Shown here: positions 58,213 through 64,000 of the stretch, piece after piece | Layout of the letters: each line of letters opens with the position of its first letter | Numbering within the stretch: the first letter of the stretch is position 1 | DNA from: Sagittula stellata E-37 | Lineage (GTDB): Bacteria > Pseudomonadota > Alphaproteobacteria > Rhodobacterales > Rhodobacteraceae | Length of the DNA: 64,000 nucleotides | Assembly: GCF_039724765.1 (NCBI RefSeq) | Contig: NZ_CP155729.1 | Span: 3,853,501 to 3,917,500 of the forward strand | Direction: 5' to 3' | Notes under the pieces: model-generated | Databases searched by the model: none | What the model was told of the DNA's origin: nothing | What the model saw: only the letters and a program-made list of their open reading frames with translations | Translations under genes and position numbers: made by a program

Positions 58213-58995
58213 TCAGGTCTTGAAACCGGCGCGCTCCAGCGCGCCCGTCATGATCGAAACGACATCCTTGCGCCGCTTTCCGCCCAGCCGCGTCTTCAGC
58301 GCCGAGACGGACAGGCCGGCAAGCAGGGTGTCGGACGCGTCGAAGACGGCAACGGCAATCGCGCTGACGCCCGCGATGATCATCGAATTGTTCACGAGAA
58401 ACCGATGGCTCTGCCAATGGGCGACCATGCGGCGCACCTCTGCCGTGGTCAGCTCGCCGTAGCGGCCATAGACTTCGCGGTGCGATGCGATCAGCCTGTC
58501 ACGCCGGTCCGGCGGCATGGCGGCCAAAATCGCCGCGCTGCCCGCGCCCACACCGAGCGGACGCCGCGACCCAACGTGCAGAGTGTTCGCCGAAATCGGG
58601 TAAGAGCCGGTCGCGGTGTCGATGCAGATTGCCTCGTCACCGAAGGGCACGGTCAGGTAAACCGTGTCACCGGACAGCGCCGCGACCTCCTCGACCACGG
58701 GCCGCAGGTTCATGCGCAGACTGTCGAACTGGCGCGGCGACCCGGGCGCCCCTGCAAGATTGAATAGCCCGATGCCCAATGTGTAAATCTTCGAATAGGG
58801 ATCGAAACTCAGCAGCCCACCATCGACCAGCCCCTGCAACAGCCGTCGTGCGGTGGCCGGAGTCAGGTCGGCCTTGCGCGCGATGGTCGACAGGTTAACC
58901 CCGGTCGCGTTGCGCTCCGCCACAATCGGCAGAAGCCGAATGGCCTTCGCAAGCGACGTCTCGGACCCCCGGCTGGCTTCGTTCTCGTCCTGCAC
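58213..58995 (-). CDS. IclR family transcriptional regulator
   Basis: The 260-residue regulator has the IclR winged helix (SLAKAIRLLPIVAERNATGV, NLSTIARKADLTPATARRLL) and C-terminal effector domain (SGDTVYLTVPFGDEAICID, HVGSRRPLGVGAGSAAILA, HRFLVNNSMIIAGVSAIAVA). GTG 58995 follows GGGGAGG; ATG 59031 is an alternative. It is transcribed in the same direction as the ligase/lyase/TctCBA genes, nine bases before the ligase end region, so it heads and probably autoregulates that operon. Confidence 0.88.
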   Translation of the reverse strand: MQDENEASRGSETSLAKAIRLLPIVAERNATGVNLSTIARKADLTPATARRLLQGLVDGGLLSFDPYSKIYTLGIGLFNLAGAPGSPRQFDSLRMNLRPVVEEVAALSGDTVYLTVPFGDEAICIDTATGSYPISANTLHVGSRRPLGVGAGSAAILAAMPPDRRDRLIASHREVYGRYGELTTAEVRRMVAHWQSHRFLVNNSMIIAGVSAIAVAVFDASDTLLAGLSVSALKTRLGGKRRKDVVSIMTGALERAGFKT

Positions 58996-59125
58996 GTTTC
59001 CTCCCCGACGTCCCCGTTTCTTCGGGCACATGTCTCGGGAGTCATGCGTTTCGGCATGTCGTGATGCAAACAATTTATGTCGAAATACAATCTTTTCTTA
59101 TCATTATTCGATATACTTTCTCACA

Positions 59126-59137
59126 AATACATGTATT
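59126..59137. promoter_or_regulatory. Candidate IclR operator palindrome AATACATGTATT
   Basis: A perfect 12-bp palindrome in a strongly AT-rich tract (about 59060-59160), 130 bases upstream of the IclR start. The surrounding tract must carry the promoter of the IclR-led operon. Confidence 0.4.
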
Positions 59138-59539
59138 AAATAACTTTTGAATTTACAGAAATCTCGCCTGAATCGGCGCCCCCGCACCCTGTTTGCGGGC
59201 ACGACCAGCCCTTCCCGACCAGAGGACGCAGGTGTCCGGCACTCCGTCCGGTAGCCGGAAACAAGGAATCGACCCTGATCTGAACCGCAGACCTTGCATA
59301 TGAATTCCCGGGGCGTGCCAACGCGGCGGCCATGAAAACGCGACCGAAGATGCAGGCCCTGTGAAGCACGCATGCCATGGCCACCGAAACCGCGCGGCGA
59401 GCCCTTGGCCCAAAAGCAAGAAATGACCAATTCCGGCACCATCCTGCCCCGCCCCAGGCAGCGGAAATGATGCAGACGGCGATGGGCAAGACGGCGCTCA
59501 TCATCGTGCCTCCGCGCGCCCGGCCTTCACGTCGGGGGA
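59138..59539. other. Intergenic stretch with no supported gene
   Basis: About 400 bases. A minus frame beginning near 59504 starts with a signal-peptide-like run (MMSAVLPIAVCIISAAWGG) but loses any family resemblance. It could be a second decayed gene downstream of the cytochrome c' pseudogene. Confidence 0.35.
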
Positions 59540-59915
59540 CCGGTCTTGGCCATCCTCTACCAGCTTACGACATCGCCCCGAAGACCTGCATCCCGCGCGT
59601 GGCCAAGGTCCGTCTCAACGGTGATCGTCCCGGCCAAAACTCCGGCAGCGGTTTCCGCATCGGACGCGCGTTTGGCGAAGTCGTCCCACGCCGCCCAGAT
59701 GATCGGCACAACCTCGGACTTCGGGCCCTGGGCACGCGTTTCGAACATCGGTGCGGTCAACGCCGTCTACGCCGCGACCTCCGTCAGGGCAGCGTTGGCG
59801 GCGGCGGCGTCGAAGGCGGTCTGCCCCTTGGCCATCGACCCGAGCACCTCCATCTCGTCGCCGATGGTCTTCATGAACTTCATCCGCGCCAAGCCCTCCT
59901 TGTTCCTGCCCCCGC
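59540..59915 (-). pseudogene. Cytochrome c' pseudogene with internal stop and lost heme motif
   Basis: The minus frame reads MKFMKTIGDEMEVLGSMAKG, then FDAAAANAALTEVAA, a TAG stop, and continues in frame as APMFETRAQGPKSEVVPIIW and AAWDDFAKRA. This is the four-helix cytochrome c' pattern. At the C-terminus, where CxxCH should be, a frameshifted trace reads CRKLVEDG in place of CRKCHED. No intact leader is found. The internal stop and destroyed heme site mean no working cytochrome can be made. Confidence 0.7.
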
Positions 59916-60124
59916 CATTGCGCCGCCTTCCATCGCCATGCTCGGGGTGCGGGCCTGCGACAGGTCAGGCGGGGCGGTGTTCGCATTGGGCGGGAGCGGG
60001 TCCGGCTGATGGAGGCACGCCGGCTCCGCGACGGCGCGCCCGAAGCGCAGGCTGCGGCGCCGAACCCGCCTGGACGCCGTGGCAATTAGACACGCGCAAC
60101 ACGTCGTGGCTCGGTGCGATCCGC

Positions 60125-60868
60125 CTATTGCTTTGGGGCGTCTTCCACCTGTGGAACAAGGAGATAGCCCGCGCGGTGGACCGTCACGATCGTGACCGGA
60201 AAGGCTCGGATACGGCCGCGAAGACGGTTTATCAGAACGTCGACCGTGCGGTCGCCCGGAGACCATTCCCGCCCGCACGTGAATTGCGAAAGCTGATCCC
60301 GAGTCTGCACCTGTCCTTCGTTCAGCAAAAGGGCATGCAGCAGCCGCGTTTCGGCCGGTGCAAGGATGACATGCTGACCGTCGGTATCGAGCCTGCGGCT
60401 GCGCGGGTCGAAGGTCATGCCGGCGATCTCGAAGATACTGTGCTCGGCCTGGTTGGACGTATCGGAATGGGCATTCAGCAATTGCCTGATACGGCTGCTC
60501 AGTTCCAACGGATTGAACGGTTTTGTCACGTATTCGGTCGCGCCGAGCCCGATCCCCAGAAGCTTGTCCCGCGACTTGTCCATCGTGCTAAGGATGATGA
60601 CCGGGCAGTCGCTTTCCCGCTTGATCGCGTGCAGCAACAAAAGGCCGTCGCTGTCCGGCAGGCGCCGGTCGAGAAGGACCAGATCGAAAGGCGTGTCGGC
60701 GAGCACGTCCTCGGCCTCGCGCGCCGACCCGGCAATGATGAAATCCGCCCCTGCTCCGGCAACGATATCCTCCAGCATCAACTGCACGAGCGGGTCGTCG
60801 TCGATGCACAGGACTGTGGCCCTTTTCGCGCCGGACTGCGGGCGGGCGGAATGCGTTCTGACCGTCAT
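60125..60868 (-). CDS. ddhR: OmpR-family response regulator, DdhR/TorR-like
   Basis: The 247-residue protein has a receiver domain with D23-D25, phospho-acceptor D67 (LLDRRLPDSDG) and K116 (YVTKPF), then a winged-helix DNA-binding domain from about 145 (DRTVDVLINRLRGRI and VHRAGYLLVP). Its ATG overlaps the kinase stop (ATGA). It is divergent from the DdhA-like gene and should activate that operon. The symbol is given by position and similarity to the dimethylsulfide dehydrogenase locus of Rhodovulum, from memory. Confidence 0.82.
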   Translation of the reverse strand: MTVRTHSARPQSGAKRATVLCIDDDPLVQLMLEDIVAGAGADFIIAGSAREAEDVLADTPFDLVLLDRRLPDSDGLLLLHAIKRESDCPVIILSTMDKSRDKLLGIGLGATEYVTKPFNPLELSSRIRQLLNAHSDTSNQAEHSIFEIAGMTFDPRSRRLDTDGQHVILAPAETRLLHALLLNEGQVQTRDQLSQFTCGREWSPGDRTVDVLINRLRGRIRAFPVTIVTVHRAGYLLVPQVEDAPKQ

Positions 60869-63252
60869 TCCGCGGCCCATGCCGCAGTCAGCCGCCGCCA
60901 GGACCGGAGATCCGCCAAATCCCGGTCGAGCGCGGGCAGATGTGCGGCCAGGTTGACGGGAGAGCTTTCGTCGTTGCAGTCGGCTTCGAGATCGCGAAGC
61001 GCAATCTCCAGTTCCGACAGGGCAAGGATCGCGCAGCTTCCGGCCAGCCGGTGCGCGGCAAGCCCCAGCACATGCCGCGGCGTATCGGGCGCCTGCAACT
61101 CCCGGCGAAAATCCGACCAGGTCGCCGCGAACATGTCGATCATCGCCTTGACCGTTCCCGGCGTAAGTCCCTGAAGGTTCTCCAGATCGTCCTCGCCGGC
61201 CGGACCGCTTGCACGACCGCAGGCGCCCGATCCGAAAATGGCCGATGACAGGCTGACCTGACCCGCCGGCTTTGCGAGCACCTCGTCGAAGCCCGTAGAC
61301 CGCCCGAGCAGCGCGTCGACATTGGCTGTGAGCGCCAGGAACTTGGCCCGGCTGCTGGTCCGTTGTTTCAGGTACTGAGCAAGCGTCGGACCATCGCCAT
61401 CCGGCAGAAGGTAATCGACGACATAGACGTCGAACTCGGCCCGTGCGGCATGCCGCTTTGCCTCTTCGAACGAGGCGGCGCGGGTGACATCGAGGCCGAT
61501 ACGCTCCAGTTGGTGGGCAGTCACGTTGGCGCCGATCGGGTCGTCGTCTATCAGCATGCACGACTTGGCATGCGGCACCCTGCGGGTCGTCAGGCTTTGA
61601 TATCGCGGGCCCAGCGACCCCAACGTCTTGGATTGCACAAGTGGCACTTCGAACCACACCAATGCGCCTTTCCTGAGGTTCTCATACCCGATCCGGCCTC
61701 CCATGGCCTCCACAAGATGATGAGAGATCGCCAACCCAAGACCCGACCCGCCATTGCCGGTGTCGCGGGGCCTGGTGTTCTCGAACGGGCGGAACAGGGC
61801 CGTGGCGGCATGCTCCGGCAGGCCCGGACCATGATCGCGCACCTCGAAACGCAGGGTCTCGCCGCCGGCCTCGGATGCAATGCGCCGGATCGAAACGGCG
61901 ACTCCATCGCCGTTGTCGGCCTTTTGCGCATTCGACACCAGGTTGCTGAGAACCTGCTGGATCATGCCCCAGTCGATATGCGCCGACTTCGGAACATCGG
62001 CGCCGATGTCGAATTCGAGCGGCGTGCGGACAACATTGCGTCCGATGGTGGCAATGCGTTTGTAGACCCGGATTTCCTCGAACAGATCCGTGTCCACCGG
62101 TCGCGGCACGGGTGGCTCGTTTTCGAATTTCGAGTAGTTCAGCACATTGCTGAGAGTTTGCAGCAGCGCCTTGCCCGCCCCTTCGATCACATCGAGAAAG
62201 ATCTCCGAATTGGCCTGATCGGCGGTGCGCAACAGTTCGGCCGCGCCCAGGACACTGTGCAGAGGCGTGCGGATTTCGTGGCTCATGGTGGCCAGAAACC
62301 GCGACATGCCACGCTCTGACTGCTTGGCTTCCTCGGCGTCGCGCAAATGTGCGGTGACATCGTTCAACAGGGCCACATGACCGAGGGCCGTGTTCTCGAC
62401 CGCATCGTGCAGGACGCGGGTGCGGACATCGAAACAGCGCGGCCCGTCCAGGGTGTCGAGCCAGACTGGGTCGTCCGAGGCCTCGGCGTTCTCCATGATC
62501 TTGTCGACGACCGCTTGCAGCGACCTTTTGCGAAGCCGCATGGACCGCAGGTAGATGATGTCCCCCGCCTGCGCGTCGCGGCCCAGGAACAACTCCGCCG
62601 CCGCCTGATTGGCATTCACCAGATGGCCGCCATGATCCAGCAGGAAGGCGGCGTTCCGAAGGCTTTCGAAAACGGCGAAGTACCGGTCCTTGTCCAGAGT
62701 GACAGCGCGGGAGCGTTCCTGCAGTTCGCGCAGGCGCCGGTTGTCGTCGTGGTGGTGCCAGTCCGCGGTGATGCTGAGCTCGGTGTCGTCAAAGAAGTCC
62801 CGGACCCGGACGGCTTCCTGCGCGGTGACGCCCCCCGGCAATTTGGCAAGTTCGGACACGTAGAGATTGCGGAAGTGCTTGAACAAGCCAAGGTACATCT
62901 GGAGCGTTATGCCCTGCGACCGATGCAGCCGGGCGATCATGCGCATGCGCGAAAACCGCGGGTCCGACGCATAGTCGAGCGTCGCGAGCGGGCCGCTCGG
63001 GGCATCGTCGCTGCCCGCGAGATACGACCCGAGGGCGTCGGTGACGCTGACAATCGCCTCCACCCACGCGGCGCGGATCGTCGTGGTGAAGGGCGCGTAA
63101 CCGTTTGTTTTTGCGATCTCGATGGATTGGTCGACCAGGCGGTCGAGGCGCTGTTCAAGGAAATCGGTCAGTGCGTCGGTACTGCTGTTACGTCCGAAAC
63201 CGGACGACGTGTTGGCTGGCAAATCTGCTGGCGTATCTGTTGGCATCGGCAT
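60865..63252 (-). CDS. ddhS: Hybrid sensor histidine kinase with receiver and HPt domains, DdhS/TorS-like
   Basis: The 795-residue kinase has no membrane segment. An N-terminal helical domain (about 25-170, with histidines in ARLHRSQG and FKHFRNL) is followed by a PAS domain (about 188-300), HisKA with phospho-H325 (SHEIRTPLHSVLG), HATPase (NLVSNAQKA, DHGPGLP, GGSGLGLAIS), a receiver with D613 (VVDYLLPDGDG) and an HPt domain with H734 (AAHRLAGSCAIL). This is a complete four-step phosphorelay to the regulator encoded next. A soluble sensor suggests an intracellular or redox signal. Confidence 0.87.
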   Translation of the reverse strand: MPMPTDTPADLPANTSSGFGRNSSTDALTDFLEQRLDRLVDQSIEIAKTNGYAPFTTTIRAAWVEAIVSVTDALGSYLAGSDDAPSGPLATLDYASDPRFSRMRMIARLHRSQGITLQMYLGLFKHFRNLYVSELAKLPGGVTAQEAVRVRDFFDDTELSITADWHHHDDNRRLRELQERSRAVTLDKDRYFAVFESLRNAAFLLDHGGHLVNANQAAAELFLGRDAQAGDIIYLRSMRLRKRSLQAVVDKIMENAEASDDPVWLDTLDGPRCFDVRTRVLHDAVENTALGHVALLNDVTAHLRDAEEAKQSERGMSRFLATMSHEIRTPLHSVLGAAELLRTADQANSEIFLDVIEGAGKALLQTLSNVLNYSKFENEPPVPRPVDTDLFEEIRVYKRIATIGRNVVRTPLEFDIGADVPKSAHIDWGMIQQVLSNLVSNAQKADNGDGVAVSIRRIASEAGGETLRFEVRDHGPGLPEHAATALFRPFENTRPRDTGNGGSGLGLAISHHLVEAMGGRIGYENLRKGALVWFEVPLVQSKTLGSLGPRYQSLTTRRVPHAKSCMLIDDDPIGANVTAHQLERIGLDVTRAASFEEAKRHAARAEFDVYVVDYLLPDGDGPTLAQYLKQRTSSRAKFLALTANVDALLGRSTGFDEVLAKPAGQVSLSSAIFGSGACGRASGPAGEDDLENLQGLTPGTVKAMIDMFAATWSDFRRELQAPDTPRHVLGLAAHRLAGSCAILALSELEIALRDLEADCNDESSPVNLAAHLPALDRDLADLRSWRRLTAAWAAE

Positions 63253-63339
63253 CTCGGCCCGTCAGGCCCTCCCCCAAGAAGCAACGCTTGACCACGATAA
63301 GACCACTTTTGCCGTTTGCACAAACCCTAGGCACCGTTC

Positions 63340-63372
63340 GTTTACAACTCGTTTACATGACGTAACAACTTT
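63340..63372 (+). promoter_or_regulatory. Three 11-bp repeats upstream of the ddhA-like gene
   Basis: Units GTTTACAACTC (63340), GTTTACATGAC (63351) and GTAACAACTTT (63362) are spaced exactly 11 bp, one helical turn, as OmpR-family regulators require. They lie about 87 bases before the ddhA ATG in an otherwise gene-free divergent region. They are probable DdhR binding sites. Confidence 0.55.
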
Positions 63373-63458
63373 GCAGCCTTTGGCGGGCGCTCCTCCTCTA
63401 ACGTGTGATTCAATGATCGACCCAAACAACTGGGCGCACAGCCAAAGGGAGGATGAAC

Positions 63459-64000
63459 ATGCTGCGCATGAAGCGTCGTGAGTTCCTGCAAACATCGTCA
63501 CTTGCCGGTGCCGGCGTTCTGGCCGCGAACAAGGCATGGTCCTTGAACCGGCTTGAACCTATCGGCGACACCCTGGCCGAGGAATACCCCTATCGCGACT
63601 GGGAAGACCTCTATCGCCGGGAATTCACCTGGGACAAGATCGGCAAGGCCGCGCATTGCATCAACTGCATCGGCAACTGCGCTTTCGACATCTATGTCAA
63701 GGATGGCATCGTCATCCGCGAAGAGCAGCTGGCGAAATACCCCCAGATCAACCCCAACGTGCCCGATGCCAACCCGCGCGGCTGTCAGAAGGGCTCGATC
63801 CATTCCGCCGCCATGTATGAGGGCGACCGCCTGCGCTACCCGATGAAGCGGGTCGGCGAACGCGGCGAAGGCAAATGGCAGCGCATGGAGTGGGACGACA
63901 TCACCGAAGAGATCGCCGACAAGGTGATCGACATCTTCGAGAAATACGGTCCCGGCAAGCTGATGACCCACACCGGGTCGGGCAACCAGTCGATGGTCCG
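63459..64000 (+). CDS. ddhA: DdhA-like type II DMSO-reductase-family molybdoenzyme, 5' part
   Basis: The visible 180 residues start with a Tat leader (KRREFLQTSSLAGAG). The mature N-terminus has the iron-sulfur ligands of type II enzymes, HX3CX3C in HCINCIGNC, with the fourth cysteine in PRGCQKGS. The stretch LNRLEPIGDTLAEEYPYRDW and the segment beginning CAFDIYVKDGIVIREEQ closely recall dimethylsulfide dehydrogenase alpha subunit of Rhodovulum. That enzyme oxidises dimethylsulfide to DMSO in the periplasm. Selenate, chlorate and ethylbenzene enzymes are relatives. ATG 63459 follows GGGAGG at six bases. The gene runs off the window. Confidence 0.85.
   Translation, partial: MLRMKRREFLQTSSLAGAGVLAANKAWSLNRLEPIGDTLAEEYPYRDWEDLYRREFTWDKIGKAAHCINCIGNCAFDIYVKDGIVIREEQLAKYPQINPNVPDANPRGCQKGSIHSAAMYEGDRLRYPMKRVGERGEGKWQRMEWDDITEEIADKVIDIFEKYGPGKLMTHTGSGNQSMV

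Overview
This 64 kb stretch is GC-rich and densely coded. It reads as the chromosome (or a large replicon) of a marine alphaproteobacterium of the Rhodobacterales/Roseobacter type. The basis is the gene set: TRAP, TTT and polyamine-type ABC importers, a GlpSTPQUV-type glycerol ABC operon, PlcP/BtaAB lipid remodelling, PhnF/PhnM/PhnN with a DUF1045 protein, glucosylglycerol synthesis, and a dimethylsulfide-dehydrogenase-like locus. No rRNA, tRNA, CRISPR array, integrase or insertion sequence was recognised.

Layout. 1-5.1 kb: 3' part of a Clp AAA+ ATPase, a hydroxypyruvate-isomerase-like protein, a divergent response regulator/histidine kinase pair, and a type-2 malate/lactate dehydrogenase-family reductase. 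5.1-10.4 kb: a subtilase with a small I9-propeptide-like partner, then a gpsA-ggpP-ggpS operon for the osmolyte glucosylglycerol; gpsA appears to use an ATT start. 10.7-14.1 kb: a periplasmic molybdenum oxidoreductase (IorAB type) with its c-type cytochrome. 14.1-18.7 kb: a phosphonate locus that keeps phnM, DUF1045, phnN, a GNAT gene and phnF, while the C-P lyase core is reduced to a decayed phnJ tail. 18.9-21.7 kb: plcP-btaA-btaB, replacement of phospholipids by betaine lipids, behind four 11-bp Pho-box-like repeats.

22.2-33.6 kb: a flavin-reductase-like gene, then a complete glycerol system: divergent glpR and the operon glpD-glpS-glpT-glpP-glpQ-(small orphan gene)-glpU-glpV-glpK. 33.8-41.8 kb: a TauE-type permease, then a TRAP transporter + Asp/Glu/hydantoin racemase + amidohydrolase + PuuE-like deacetylase operon with a divergent GntR regulator. 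42.0-50.9 kb: a second module with the same logic (racemase, amidase, PuuE-like deacetylase, polyamine-type ABC importer, amidohydrolase, GntR/FCD regulator). Three copies of a new-looking palindrome, AAATGGNATNCCATTT, probably mark the operators of its regulator.

51.2-59.0 kb: an IclR-headed operon with an AMP-forming acyl-CoA ligase, a short citrate-synthase-fold citryl-CoA-lyase-like protein, two SDRs and a TctCBA transporter. This is plausibly an uptake, CoA-activation and cleavage route for a citrate-like acid. 59.5-64.0 kb: a cytochrome c' pseudogene, a TorS-like hybrid kinase and OmpR-type regulator (DdhS/DdhR-like), and, divergent, the first 181 codons of a DdhA-like type II DMSO-reductase-family molybdoenzyme with 11-bp repeats in its promoter.

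Two themes connect the regions. One is phosphorus economy: lipid remodelling kept while phosphonate cleavage is lost locally. The other is import and breakdown of small organic N and C compounds through tightly coupled operons with divergent regulators. Functional calls rest on motif reading and recall of family sequences; no database search was run.
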